Shown here: one piece after another, positions 38,723-48,692 of the stretch
Layout: each line of letters starts with the position of its first letter
Numbering within the stretch: position 1 is the stretch's first letter
Assembly: GCA_942492935.1 (NCBI GenBank)
Contig: OW818654.1
Location: 1,550,001-1,614,000 of the forward strand
DNA: 64,000 nucleotides
From: JANJUO01 sp942492935
GTDB taxonomy: Bacteria > Bacteroidota > Ignavibacteria > Kapaibacteriales > UBA2268
Direction of reading: 5' to 3'
The notes under the pieces: model-generated
The model's database searches: none
Seen by the model: the letters and a program-made list of their open reading frames with translations, nothing else
What the model was told of the DNA's origin: nothing
Translations under genes and position numbers: made by a program

Positions 38723-39223
38723 ATGAGAATCACTAAAACATTTTTCATTTTGACTCTGATTATATTCGGAGTATTTTTTATATCTTGTTCAGATGACAGT
38801 TCATCAACAAATCCCACAAATAATACTTCTGGGTACAGTTTTTCCTGTACTTTGAATGGTGGTGGTTTTTCTAATCAAACTCTCAAATATACTGTAGTTG
38901 CTGGTTCTATCTATAGTCTTGAAGATGATGCAACTGCTGTTACTTTCAGCAATGCCACAAGTGATGGGGGTGTAGTCGTATTCAGAGGAAAATCTACAGG
39001 AACTTTTACAATAAATGAAAACGAAGATGACACTAATGGAGTTATAATTACAATAGGCGGCACACAGGTTATTGGATTAACTTCGGGGACTATCAAAGTA
39101 ACTACTTATGGTAATGTTGGTGGAGATGTAAAAGGAACATTTTCAGGAACTGCTATAAATGCATCAAATGGTGAAAATGTGCAAGTTACGAATGGTAGTT
39201 TTAGTGCAAAAAGAGTAGTGTAA
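38723..39223 (+). CDS. Lipoprotein, 166 aa
   Basis: Signal peptide with lipobox FFISC, lipidation at Cys22, followed by a Ser/Asp/Asn linker typical of Bacteroidota surface lipoproteins. The mature part is Gly/Thr/Val-rich and beta-stranded, without known motif. It has a poly-T/AT-rich promoter region upstream (38,640-38,720). Probably outer-membrane attached. Confidence 0.7.
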   Translation: MRITKTFFILTLIIFGVFFISCSDDSSSTNPTNNTSGYSFSCTLNGGGFSNQTLKYTVVAGSIYSLEDDATAVTFSNATSDGGVVVFRGKSTGTFTINENEDDTNGVIITIGGTQVIGLTSGTIKVTTYGNVGGDVKGTFSGTAINASNGENVQVTNGSFSAKRVV

Positions 39224-39308
39224 AATTTTTTGTATTTTATATGAATTAAAGTAAATAATATCAATTTAATTGCCTTATCCGAAAATTTAATTGACATGAA
39301 AAAAACAA

Positions 39309-39333
39309 ATTCCCCCTTTTTGAAAGGGGGAAA
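39309..39333. repeat. C-run/G-run palindrome
   Basis: AATTCCCCCTTT pairs with AAAGGGGGAA, a shorter relative of the blocks at 720 and 4,930. It lies between convergent genes, so it may terminate both. Confidence 0.6.
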
Positions 39334-39442
39334 AATTTCTTCCTAAATCCCACTTTATGGATTGAATATGAGGAATTTGAATTATCACTTTTATTTGTCT
39401 GTTTCACTTGCTTAAATTAATAAAACAAAAAAAATGTTTTGA

Positions 39443-41446
39443 CTATAATTTTACACTTAAACCTGCTGAAAACGTTCTTCCAGATTCAGGAATTCCTCTT
39501 TGTGATAGTCTGTATTCGTCTAATATATTGTTAATTCTTGCATATACTTCAATCATAGTATTATCAATATTTGTAAATAAATATGAAATTCTAAAATTAA
39601 ATGAAGTAGAAGCGTCAATTTCAGCATATTGCTGTTTTGCTAAGTCAATAGTTTCCCATTGTTTCCCTGTTGTTTCCATTTCAATTGCCAATTCCAAGAA
39701 AAATGGAAACTTGTATGTAGCTGTTAAACCTGTAAGTAATTCTGGTTTATTATCAAAATGTTCAACATCCATACCACCTTGTTCGCCTGAAGTAAGCATA
39801 TAAGTGAAATTACCATCAATAAATAAAGTACTCCAAGGATTTGTCCTGAAAGATAAATCAATTCCATAAATAGATGCTGTACCAACATTGATTCTCATCT
39901 TTCTATTGAGTGAATCTTGTTCTTTAGTTAGTGTAATTTGGGTAATCATATCAGCATAATTATTACTGAAAGCTGATACTCTAATATTGAATAATTCATG
40001 ACTATAATATGTTCCGATTTCACTTAGCACTCCGTTTTCTGACTTTAATTCTGGATTTGCTATGAACTGATTTAAAGCACCTGAATATGATTCACGCATT
40101 GTTGCAAATCTTGTTCTTCTGCTAATATTTCCGAAAAAGCCAATATTATCCGTTAAAGTATAGTTGATGTTCAAAAATGCAGCAAAATCAGAAGCTGAAA
40201 ATCCTTCGTTTTCGACAAAAATACCTGTTTCAGGAGTTTCATTTCTATCGTAACCAACTCCTGCATTAAAGTTGAAGTTTCCAAATTCTCCATTATAATC
40301 AATACCAATATTGAATGTATTTTGAGAATAATTCAACTCATCTTTAATAACTTCTTTATGCTTGGAAACAAATCCATTAAAGACGGCAGTCAAAAAATGC
40401 TTTGGCAACAATTGATATTGAAACGCAAGTCTTCCACCGATTGTAGCATCTTCATCTTTCTGCACTTCTTTTATTTTATCAATAGAAAAAGTTGAATCTT
40501 TGTAAACATTAATTGTTTGATTAAAATTATCATACCAAAATGTTGCTCTAAATAAAGTTTCGGAATTATATGATAATAAATGCTCGAAATTCAATGTAAT
40601 AAGAGTTTTATTTAATTCAGGATAACGCCAAAAACGTGGTTTAGTTGAATTATGACTTTCTGGAATTACACCTTTCTCACCATTAAGATAAGAAAAAGAA
40701 ATACCTGCTGTAGTTAAATCTGAAATTTTGTATTCACCACGCAAATACCCGAAAATTCTTTTAACATCTGAATTGATTATCAATTCTTCGTTTATATCTT
40801 GATACATAACACTATCTGGTACATTTTTGGATAAAGCAGACCCTTTTGAATCAAGATAAGATATGTTTGCTATATAATTAAAACCATTAAATTGTCCGTC
40901 AGTTGTAATTGAGCCATTAATAGTACCAGTATTTTCACCATGAAGTTTCACACTAAAGCCATAGCCGTCATTCACTCTTTCCATTGTGGTTATATTTACA
41001 GCACCACCAAGTACATTTGGTCCAAACAAAATCGAACCAGCATTTTTATTTACACTTAATTTACCAATAACATCAGTAGGAATAAACGTCAAATCGAAAC
41101 GATTATCCCAAGGGATATTCATTTGCACACCGTCAAAGAATAATCCTAATTGTCTTTCACCAGCACCTCTCAAAAATAGGTTTGATTCTCCACGTGAATT
41201 TAATCTGATTCTTGCAGATGGGATTAACATCTGCAATTGACTTAAAGAATTTGCATCTGCTCGTTGCAATTCAAAATATTGAACATCATATTTAGATAAT
41301 TCAACTTTATCACGACTTTGATAGCCAGTTACATTAATATCACCCAATCGGTAAGATTTGATTGAGTCTTGGGCAATTTCAGCACTTTCTGCAATATGAG
41401 ATATTAAAGTAAATGCTAATATTAACAATATAATTTTTATTTTCAC
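39443..41446 (-). CDS. TonB-dependent outer-membrane receptor, 667 aa
   Basis: Signal peptide (1-21). A plug domain follows (about 35-150: LGDINVTGYQ, PSARIRLNSRGESNLFLRG, VIGKLSVNKNAGSILFGPNVLGGAVNITT), with motifs shared by all receptors of this class. The rest is alternating strands forming the 22-strand barrel, ending in a C-terminal aromatic/hydrophobic residue pattern (FSAGLSVKL). It imports siderophores, cobalamin or sugars; the substrate is not evident. It lacks the carboxypeptidase-like N-terminal extension of SusC-type receptors and has no SusD neighbour. Confidence 0.88.
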   Translation of the reverse strand: MKIKIILLILAFTLISHIAESAEIAQDSIKSYRLGDINVTGYQSRDKVELSKYDVQYFELQRADANSLSQLQMLIPSARIRLNSRGESNLFLRGAGERQLGLFFDGVQMNIPWDNRFDLTFIPTDVIGKLSVNKNAGSILFGPNVLGGAVNITTMERVNDGYGFSVKLHGENTGTINGSITTDGQFNGFNYIANISYLDSKGSALSKNVPDSVMYQDINEELIINSDVKRIFGYLRGEYKISDLTTAGISFSYLNGEKGVIPESHNSTKPRFWRYPELNKTLITLNFEHLLSYNSETLFRATFWYDNFNQTINVYKDSTFSIDKIKEVQKDEDATIGGRLAFQYQLLPKHFLTAVFNGFVSKHKEVIKDELNYSQNTFNIGIDYNGEFGNFNFNAGVGYDRNETPETGIFVENEGFSASDFAAFLNINYTLTDNIGFFGNISRRTRFATMRESYSGALNQFIANPELKSENGVLSEIGTYYSHELFNIRVSAFSNNYADMITQITLTKEQDSLNRKMRINVGTASIYGIDLSFRTNPWSTLFIDGNFTYMLTSGEQGGMDVEHFDNKPELLTGLTATYKFPFFLELAIEMETTGKQWETIDLAKQQYAEIDASTSFNFRISYLFTNIDNTMIEVYARINNILDEYRLSQRGIPESGRTFSAGLSVKL

Positions 41447-41460
41447 TTTTTTACTTTTCC

Positions 41461-42140
41461 TTTTTTTTAAACTTATTCAATTAAATAATCTGTCATTCCG
41501 AAATTGTTTCAGAATCTATGCCTTTAGCAGCGTAGCTGCGTCATCTTAATAGAAATAAATACAACAAAAAAACTCCAAGCTGCGTAGCTGCGATATATCT
41601 ATGTCGCTCCTACGGAGCTTTAACTAAAAAAAAATATCTTTTCTATTAATATGTCGCAACTACGTTGCTTTATACCAAAATTTCATATCTAAGACTTAAA
41701 CCCCATCCTAACCTTCCCCAAGGGGAAGGAATGATATTTTAAGTCCTCCCCTTGGGGAGGATTTAGGTGGGGTTTCCACTCTGTCATTCTGAACTTGTTT
41801 AAGAATCCATCCTCGAATTATGTCATTCTGAACTTGTTTCAGAATCTATCCCTTTTGCTGCTTAGCAGAGTTCTTACTATGTCGCTCCTACGGAGCTTTA
41901 ACTAAAAAAAAATCCTATTCTATTAATATGTAGCAACTACGTTGCTTAATTCACAAATAATTCCATTAGATATGCCACATTTTGAAAATGTGGCATATCT
42001 ATAAGACTTAAACCCCATCCTAACCTTCCCCATGGGGAAGGAATGATATATTAAGTCCTCCCTTTGGGGAGGATTTAGGCGTTGCACAGAGCTTGTCGAA
42101 GGGTGGGGTTTCCACTCTGTCATTCTGAACTTCTTCTATT
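41461..42140. other. Repeat-rich intergenic region
   Basis: No gene. It holds two copies of a composite repeat, 41,601-41,795 and 41,878-42,130, each built from a GTCGCTCCTACGGAGC dyad, a GCAACTACGTTGC dyad, a CCTTCCCC-AAGGGGAAGG dyad and a CATTCTGAAC end. Copy 2 is longer because it carries a 31-bp palindrome (41,969-41,999) and a short GTTGCACAGAGCTTGTCGAA insert. Fragments with ACTTGTTTCAGAATC recur around it. Confidence 0.7.
41969..41999. repeat. 31-bp perfect palindrome (ATTTTGAAAAT centre)
   Basis: Left arm GATATGCCACATTTT, centre G, right arm the exact complement. The same centre with other outer bases occurs at 52,511-52,541, where both arms have changed together. It interrupts composite-repeat copy 2 where copy 1 has no palindrome. 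Confidence 0.8.
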
Positions 42141-42146
42141 ATCAAA

Positions 42147-42662
42147 TTATAAACATTTTGGAGGGGGTTCGCTATTATTCTTAATACCATCAAGTATGGA
42201 ATAATTGTAAAAAATGAATAGGTTTATTGAACGAACAATCTGAATTGGGTTAGATTGTTGTTTGAAAATTGTTTCTATTACAAAAATAGGAATACTTGAA
42301 TACTTCGATTCAAAATCTCTTATTTTTCCAGAAATTAATGAGCTAAATTTTGAAATTAGCTTTTCTTCATCTTTATCCCAAACACAATATAGTATTTCTT
42401 TATTATTAATTGTATCTCTTTTAATAATATCATACATTTTACCATTTAGCTTAAATTCTTTTGAGTGAATCCAAATAATCCCGGGTAAAGTATTGCCAAA
42501 TTCTACTTCAAATAATTCAAGTTGAGAAATTGGTATTTGCTCGAAACAGGCATGTTTGATTTTTCTGTGTATATCTTTTTGCAATTTTTTGAAAATGATA
42601 ATTTGTCCGCTTACATCGAATATAATTGCCATCAATAATATTATTGCAAAAACTTTTTTCAT
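42147..42662 (-). CDS. Secreted hypothetical protein, 171 aa
   Basis: Signal peptide 1-19 (MKKVFAIILLMAIIFDVSG). The mature part is mixed alpha/beta and has Lys/Ile-rich segments with an LPGIIWIHSKEFKLNGKMYDI run. No motif identifies it. The gene reads away from tRNA-Gly and ends in the repeat region. Confidence 0.6.
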   Translation of the reverse strand: MKKVFAIILLMAIIFDVSGQIIIFKKLQKDIHRKIKHACFEQIPISQLELFEVEFGNTLPGIIWIHSKEFKLNGKMYDIIKRDTINNKEILYCVWDKDEEKLISKFSSLISGKIRDFESKYSSIPIFVIETIFKQQSNPIQIVRSINLFIFYNYSILDGIKNNSEPPPKCL

Positions 42663-42713
42663 AATTCACATAAATAAAAATGTAATTTAATGCTTTTTTG
42701 TGAAATAAAAAAA

Positions 42714-42749
42714 ATGCCTTACTATCGGGGGGAACAGACAGCAAGGCAT
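42714..42749 (-). terminator. Terminator of tRNA-Gly
   Basis: On the minus strand ATGCCTTGCT pairs with AGTAAGGCAT (one mismatch-like step) around a C-rich loop, and eight Ts follow at once. It lies 35 bases downstream of the tRNA 3' end. Confidence 0.75.
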
Positions 42750-42784
42750 GCAGCATAAAGAGGAAGTGACAGGTTTCCCTATCG

Positions 42785-42857
42785 AGCGAAAGACGAGACT
42801 CGAACTCGCGACCCCAACCTTGGCAAGGTTGTGCTCTACCAACTGAGCTACTTTCGC
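42785..42857 (-). tRNA. tRNA-Gly, anticodon GCC
   Basis: Read on the minus strand: 7-bp acceptor GCGAAAG/CTTTCGC, D arm GCTC-AGTTGGTA-GAGC, anticodon stem CAACC/GGTTG with loop TTGCCAA (anticodon GCC), T arm GCGAG-TTCGAGT-CTCGT, discriminator T. No CCA is encoded. It is single and has its own terminator at 42,714. U73 is usual for bacterial glycine tRNAs. Confidence 0.97.
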
Positions 42858-43044
42858 TTATTTTTAAAGAACAAGTATTTCATCAGAAACACAATTCAAA
42901 ATTAAGAGTTTTTTTTGAAATAACCAAGAAAAAAATTCACTTTATCTTAATTTATTTTTCTTTTTTCAAAACTTTTCAAATAACAACGCTTAAATTATAG
43001 CATTTTACGTGCCAATTAATATCAATTAAAGCATAAAAAACTCG

Positions 43045-46000
43045 TTATTTTTCGAGAATAATGAATTTCTCTCTGTAGATATGGTTTTCCGTCCTCAATT
43101 GAATTAAATATAATCCTTTATGTGAAATATTTAATGGAATAATAATTGGATTTGCAACTTTGTCGTTTTTCAGTAATTGTTTATAAAAAATCTGTTCAGC
43201 TAATTGATTGTATATACTTAACTCTAATATTCCTTTTTCTTCAGTAATAATACTAATTGCAGAAGTTTCATCTGCTGGATGTGGATTCACATTGATTGAT
43301 GTTGGAGTATAACTTTTCAACTGTCTGATAGGAAGCATACAATTTTCAAGTTTTATAGAACCTTGAATAGTATCAAAGTTTACATTTTTTGTTAATGAAT
43401 TAATTTCACTGAACATTAGGGGTGTAGTTTCGGTATCGCCGACAAGTGAAATGCCACATAATTCACCAACTATACTTTGATTTTGACAAATTATTACACT
43501 GTCAGTTTCAAAGTAAACATATCTCAAATTGTCAAGCACATTTTCATTTTCATAAATTAAATTTTTACTACTATTTACGAGAAAATAATCAGCATCATAA
43601 TAGATTTTACCAGTCAATTTCATTTTTACAGGATTTGCATTTGAACATAAAAGTTTGGCATAAATTGGTAAGCAAGTATCAGCACCAACAAGCATACTGA
43701 TATTTGGAAGAGTTACTTCCACATTAATAAAACTACTTACATTCAATTTAAATTCATACCATTTTTCACAAGGGTCGCTAATTTTGAATTTAACAATATA
43801 AGCACCATCAAAAAGTGTATCGGGTTTAAAAGCAAAATTTATTATCTTGGTTTGATTAATTCCAAATTTTCCTTTGAAATCATTTTGATTAAATGATAGA
43901 AAATTATTTTCAGAAATAATATCAGTTTCTGTTATTTCAATATCAGTATTGCTTACATTTTTCAATTCAACAGTTAATAAAGAAATTTCACCAAGACAAA
44001 CCGATTTAAAAGTATATTGTTCTAAAAATTTGACATCAATATTATATTCTTCGATACTAATACTGCCTACACCAGTGCAACCTATTGAATCCCAAACAGT
44101 TACAGTATATATCCCTGCTTGTGTGATAGATATTGTTGCCGTTTCTTCACCGTTAGACCATAAATATTTTGAAAATTCATTATCTAAACTAAGAATTAAT
44201 GTAGAATTTTCGCAAATATAATCAGCACTTTTTTCAATTGTAGTTGTAAATGGAGTGGATTTGTCAATTTTGATGCTGTCAATCGTTCCACAGCCTAGCA
44301 AATTTTTTACAGTAAGATAATACATTCCTTCTTGAGTAACTTCAATTTCAGATGAAGTTGAACCATTAGACCAAAGATAATCATATTCAATATTATAATT
44401 TTCAGCTCTTAAAATTACTTTTTCACCAGAGCATAAAACATTATTGCCAACTATTTTTATTTTTGATTTTGGTATTGGAATAACCTCAATATTGATACTT
44501 ACAGAGTCAAGACATCCTGCACCATTTGCCGCAAAAATCGTGTATTTACCACTATTTTTTATTGTACGGTTTGAATTATTATAATCATCATTCCACCAAT
44601 AAACATAATTGGAATTTGGATTGAAAACTTCAATATAAGTGCTATCACCTTCACAGAAAACTTTTTTGAAATCATTTAAGTAAATATATGGCTTATCTTT
44701 GACTGTTACTTCAATTGTATCGGTACCAACACAGCCGTCAATATCTTGAACAGTAACCCAATATTTACCTGATTCTGTTACATTTATGGAAGAAGTAAAA
44801 GCACCGTTTGACCATTGATAATAATACTTTTGATGTTCAATACTACATTTTAACTGAATAGTATCACCAAAACAAAACTCATTTTGCCCAAGTATTTCAA
44901 CATCTAATTTATCTTTTAATTCTACATTAACCAATGCTGAATCAACACAACCAAATTCTGAAATAATTTTTAAAGTGTAATTCCCCGCTTTTGTAACTTT
45001 AATCTCACTATCTGTTCTACCATTAGACCAGAAATATCTATACCCAAATTTTTGATATTTTGACCTGAGAATTGTAAAACCACTATCGCAAATTACTAAT
45101 GCACCTTCAATTTCAGCTGTCGGCTTATCTTTGTAATCAACATAAACACTATCATAGTAAGTTTCATTTCCAATTTTTGTTTTTACGTAATATATACCAA
45201 TTGTGTTATCATTCAAAAGAAACTTAATTGTATCTCCAAATACAGGTTGTGAAAAAGCTGGTCCAGTCCATTCAAAATAAGTTGATGAAGAATAAATATG
45301 CATATCGGCAGTAAGCATAGCCATTTCATCGGGACATGCACCTTGAACATTAGCGGTGAGCTTCTGATAGTAAAAATCACTTAGAAAATTTGGTAAGCCG
45401 TAAGTAGTCATCTTTTCTTTTAAATCTTCAGATACTTTTACAGAATTTTGTACAAATTCCAAAACTCCTTTTGAGTTTGGATTATTAATAGCATGTAAAT
45501 ACGTCTTGCCATAAGATGTAACATATATTTTTCCATTAGGTGCAATTTGCATAGCTCCTAATCCTTTAATACCAGTAGGATAAGTAAGTAAAGTAGTTTC
45601 AGGTTTTGGAGCCGATAAATCGTATCTAAATATTTCGGTTGTTGATTGGTCAGAAACATAAAGTAAATTTCCATCTGGCGAAAATTCCACACCATAGAGG
45701 TAATATTTCTCAGGTAAATAAAAGGTTTGTCCTCCAGAAACTTCACCTGTAGTTCTGTTAAATCTGAAGATTTCAATTGCAGGTACACCATATTTGATAA
45801 CGGCAATTCTATCGCCTCTTGGTGATGCTTTCATATATCCAATCGCTGTTGAATCATATATATCATTTATATCTCCATGAAATGAACCGACTTCGGAGTA
45901 AACAGTATCGCTAACTCCATCTTTTGAAAATTTAAATGATAAAAATGATTTGCTCATCCACTCATGACCTACTACCCAAATATCCTCGCCGTTAGTATGT

Positions 46001-46500
46001 CTTAAAGCAATAATTTTTTCAGCAGTAGGTTTCCAAAGTGGTTTATTGACTTCTACAAAATCGCCCATTCCATTCTTTAAATTCATATCAATTAATGTGT
46101 AATGAATACCATCATTCGGTGGGTCGAAATACTGTGCAACATCACAAGTAACAATGTAATAAAGATTTTTGCTGCCCGGTTTTGGAAATGCAACTGATGA
46201 CATAGTGGCAGAATATTGACTTTTTAGAATAATCTGATAATTCATCCAACTATTTCTTCTATTGTAAACTTCCATTCCATCGGAATAGAACAACAATTCA
46301 CCTAAGCCATTCGACATAACAGATACACCTTCTAATTGCCAAATTGCAGATTCAGGTAATGAAATCGGCTCCCTATCAGGAGTATTGAATGTTATACCAC
46401 ATCCATATCCAAAATGCCAGTTGTAAGCTTCTCTTTGAGAATATAAACTACTTATATTTATAATTATTAGAGTGATAATCAATATATATATTTTCTTCAT
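43045..46500 (-). CDS. Secreted multidomain protein with Ig-like repeats and T9SS-type C-terminal domain, 1,151 aa
   Basis: Signal peptide 1-21. Residues 25-380 look like a WD40/beta-propeller-like region (GEDIWVVGHEW; GNLLYVSDQSTTEIFRYDL; NGKIYVTSYGKTYLHAI). From about 385 to 830 come five or six Ig/PKD-type modules, each ending in a YxL/VTV..xxGC.D motif. The last 80 residues (INVNPHPADETSAISI, then GILELSIYNQLAEQIFYKQ and KGLYLIQLRTENHIYREKFIIL) match the beta-sandwich sorting domain recognised by the type IX secretion system. Probably surface-anchored or secreted; ligand unknown. Confidence 0.8.
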   Translation of the reverse strand: MKKIYILIITLIIINISSLYSQREAYNWHFGYGCGITFNTPDREPISLPESAIWQLEGVSVMSNGLGELLFYSDGMEVYNRRNSWMNYQIILKSQYSATMSSVAFPKPGSKNLYYIVTCDVAQYFDPPNDGIHYTLIDMNLKNGMGDFVEVNKPLWKPTAEKIIALRHTNGEDIWVVGHEWMSKSFLSFKFSKDGVSDTVYSEVGSFHGDINDIYDSTAIGYMKASPRGDRIAVIKYGVPAIEIFRFNRTTGEVSGGQTFYLPEKYYLYGVEFSPDGNLLYVSDQSTTEIFRYDLSAPKPETTLLTYPTGIKGLGAMQIAPNGKIYVTSYGKTYLHAINNPNSKGVLEFVQNSVKVSEDLKEKMTTYGLPNFLSDFYYQKLTANVQGACPDEMAMLTADMHIYSSSTYFEWTGPAFSQPVFGDTIKFLLNDNTIGIYYVKTKIGNETYYDSVYVDYKDKPTAEIEGALVICDSGFTILRSKYQKFGYRYFWSNGRTDSEIKVTKAGNYTLKIISEFGCVDSALVNVELKDKLDVEILGQNEFCFGDTIQLKCSIEHQKYYYQWSNGAFTSSINVTESGKYWVTVQDIDGCVGTDTIEVTVKDKPYIYLNDFKKVFCEGDSTYIEVFNPNSNYVYWWNDDYNNSNRTIKNSGKYTIFAANGAGCLDSVSINIEVIPIPKSKIKIVGNNVLCSGEKVILRAENYNIEYDYLWSNGSTSSEIEVTQEGMYYLTVKNLLGCGTIDSIKIDKSTPFTTTIEKSADYICENSTLILSLDNEFSKYLWSNGEETATISITQAGIYTVTVWDSIGCTGVGSISIEEYNIDVKFLEQYTFKSVCLGEISLLTVELKNVSNTDIEITETDIISENNFLSFNQNDFKGKFGINQTKIINFAFKPDTLFDGAYIVKFKISDPCEKWYEFKLNVSSFINVEVTLPNISMLVGADTCLPIYAKLLCSNANPVKMKLTGKIYYDADYFLVNSSKNLIYENENVLDNLRYVYFETDSVIICQNQSIVGELCGISLVGDTETTPLMFSEINSLTKNVNFDTIQGSIKLENCMLPIRQLKSYTPTSINVNPHPADETSAISIITEEKGILELSIYNQLAEQIFYKQLLKNDKVANPIIIPLNISHKGLYLIQLRTENHIYREKFIILEK

Positions 46501-47340
46501 TATAATATCTTTATTATAATTGACAAAATTCCTAATACAAATTAAAAAAAATTGAATAATAAAACAAAAAATGTTTTTTTAATAGCGAAAAAGATAAGTT
46601 TAATTGAAATTACTCAAAGTTATTTAAATAATATTGAATTTTTTTTAATCCTTGAATTACCAAGCAGGAATTGATGTTTGAAAAAAAAATAAAAATAAGT
46701 AAAGATGCTGTCTCATAAGTACAATATTAGATTATTTTTTAATTTTAATGTTGAGAATATCTATATATCAATCATTTATAGATTAATGGATTCTGAAACA
46801 AATTCAGAATGACAACTTTTTTCCTTGGATCAGTATGACGACTTTTGAGGCAGTTCCAATTAACTTCGGATGAAAGAAATCCTCCTTAATCCCCCTTTAA
46901 TAAAGGGGGAAAGGGGGATTTGAATTAATTCTACATTGAGGGGTCTGAAACAATCTACCAATGACTACAATTTTTTATAATAGTGTCATTTAGCATATTT
47001 TTTAAATATTTTTGTTCCGCACTTCAGAATGACAACTTATGAGTCAGACTCATTAAGTGGTGTTTTGTAGATGGTCGCCACCTTAGAGGTGGCGTCCATC
47101 TATTAACCAAAATTCAATTTCTTTGTAATTTCAGGACTTACGGGTAATTTCAATATTACAAACATTTAATCACTATTGGGATTTTCAAGGAATTATGTAC
47201 AAAATATCAAAAATTCTTTTTTATTGTTAATTGCCTCTTATCTAACTTGGCAATTAACTTAGCGAAGGTAGCGAAAGTTTGGAACTGGTATGATTACTCT
47301 GCGGGGTAATTTGAAATAATATTTCATACAGGTTTTGATT

Positions 47341-47519
47341 TTATCACGTAGTGATTGAATTATGGTAACAAGTAAATTTCTGTTTGAGGTGTTATCACGT
47401 AGTGATTAAATTATTAGTAACTTTTTGTAATATTATGAGTTAGAATAATATAATCACTACGTGATAAATATAATATTTTCATTAATATTTATTACCATAA
47501 TACAATCACTACGTGATAA
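47341..47519. repeat. Nested palindromic MITE-like unit, copy 3
   Basis: Outer arms TTATCACGTAGTGATTGAAT ... and complement, inner arms TTATCACGTAGTGATTAAAT ... and complement. Architecture equals copies 1 and 2, but the sequence between arms has diverged, so the arms are what is conserved. Confidence 0.75.
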
Positions 47520-47658
47520 TTTAAGAAGATTCAAGAATTATTATATTTAAATAATCAACAAAATAAATATACCAGTTTGGAACATTCCGAAGGTTTATAA
47601 CATAGTTAGTTTTTATTTGTATTTGATTATTTCATTTTGGGCCTCTTATCTAACTTGG

Positions 47659-47748
47659 CAATTAACCTTCCGAAGGTTCAAAACCTTCGGAAGGTTGTTA
47701 ACAAAGTTAGTTTTTGTTTGCACTTGATTCTTTCATTTTGGGCCTGAG
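47659..47748. repeat. Dispersed TTCCGAAGG double-dyad repeat
   Basis: Almost the same 90 bp as 37,089-37,178: CAATTAACCTTCCGAAGG, its inverted mate, then TTGTTAACAAAGTTAGTTTT and a CATTTTGGG end. Both copies lie in intergenic DNA. Confidence 0.75.
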
Positions 47749-47782
47749 TAGTCACTTTTTTGGGAAACTTTTGTAATTTTAT

Positions 47783-48418
47783 CTATTTTATTTTATCGCA
47801 GTTGGCATAAGGTAAATAAATTGAATTAGGGTATTGCTTTTTCAATCTTGAAAACAAATTTTCTGCTTCTAATTTATTTCCTACCAGACAGTATAATTGA
47901 CCTAATCTAACTAATACTCTTTCTCGAACAGACTCGGTTAGATTATCATCATTAATAATTCCATTCAATATTTCAATTGCTTTGTTTGCATTTCCTTTGA
48001 TAATATAACACTCGCATAAATAATATTTTGCTTCAAAGTATAGAGAGTCAGTTTGAGTAAATATTCCAGTATAAACTTCAATTCTCTCACAAGCACTATC
48101 ATATTCTCTATTTTCGAAATCATTTACTGCTTTATCGAAATCATTATCTATGCTTTGAGTTTTGTCAAAAGTCATAACAGGTGGCAAAACAACTGTTAAT
48201 GTATCTTTAAACCTAACATATTCTTCATTTTTTTCATTAGGATTTTCATCTTTTGATGAAATGTTCTTGTTGTTTGATTTAGATTTGGTACTTGATTTTG
48301 ATGATTTTGGGGTAGAATTTGGAGACCTCATTGAGCCACATGACTCAATTAATAAACAAATAAGAATTAAATAAGTTATAAAAAAAATTCTTTTCAAAAT
48401 TTCACCCAAAAAATACAC
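47783..48418 (-). CDS. TPR-type lipoprotein, 211 aa
   Basis: Signal peptide with lipobox LIESC; Cys27 is the lipidation site. A Ser/Lys/Asn linker (about 30-65) is followed by a short segment and then helical repeats (about 95-205) of the tetratricopeptide type (FDKAVNDFENREYDSACERIEVY; NANKAIEILNGIINDD; VLVRLGQLYCLVGNKLEAENLFSRLKKQYP). Such lipoproteins are periplasmic or outer-membrane adaptors. The last repeat ends KQYPNS, typical of YbgF-like proteins. Substrate unknown. Confidence 0.75.
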   Translation of the reverse strand: MYFLGEILKRIFFITYLILICLLIESCGSMRSPNSTPKSSKSSTKSKSNNKNISSKDENPNEKNEEYVRFKDTLTVVLPPVMTFDKTQSIDNDFDKAVNDFENREYDSACERIEVYTGIFTQTDSLYFEAKYYLCECYIIKGNANKAIEILNGIINDDNLTESVRERVLVRLGQLYCLVGNKLEAENLFSRLKKQYPNSIYLPYANCDKIK

Positions 48419-48692
48419 AATACAAGTTTTTACAAAACACCATTTTTCTGATTACAAAATTTATGCCAAGTTAATTTAACAAGATGAAAAGTTAAATTCA
48501 TCTCATTTTATTGTTAATATCGGTTTATTTTGCCAAAAATTTACTTAATTCAAACTGATTTGTAATTCTTTTTTTCATTTTTATACTTTTTTCTTAAATA
48601 TGTTCAAAAAAAATCATATTTTTGATATATTGGTTGTATTATACAATTATTTAAGTTTATTTGTTTTTGATAACTTTAATTAGAAAAAAATA

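Larger units (their letters stand above)
46501..47782. other. 1.28-kb repeat-rich intergenic region
   Basis: No gene. It contains a TTCTGAAACAAATTCAGAA dyad near 46,790, a C-run/G-run palindrome near 46,889-46,922, and a GATGG-CGCCACC/GGTGGCG-CCATC hairpin near 47,069-47,101. It also holds the nested palindromic unit copy 3 (47,341-47,519) and two copies of the TTCCGAAGGTT/GTTAG block (about 47,576 and 47,659-47,748). It is a graveyard of dispersed hairpin elements between two divergent transcripts. Confidence 0.6.
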
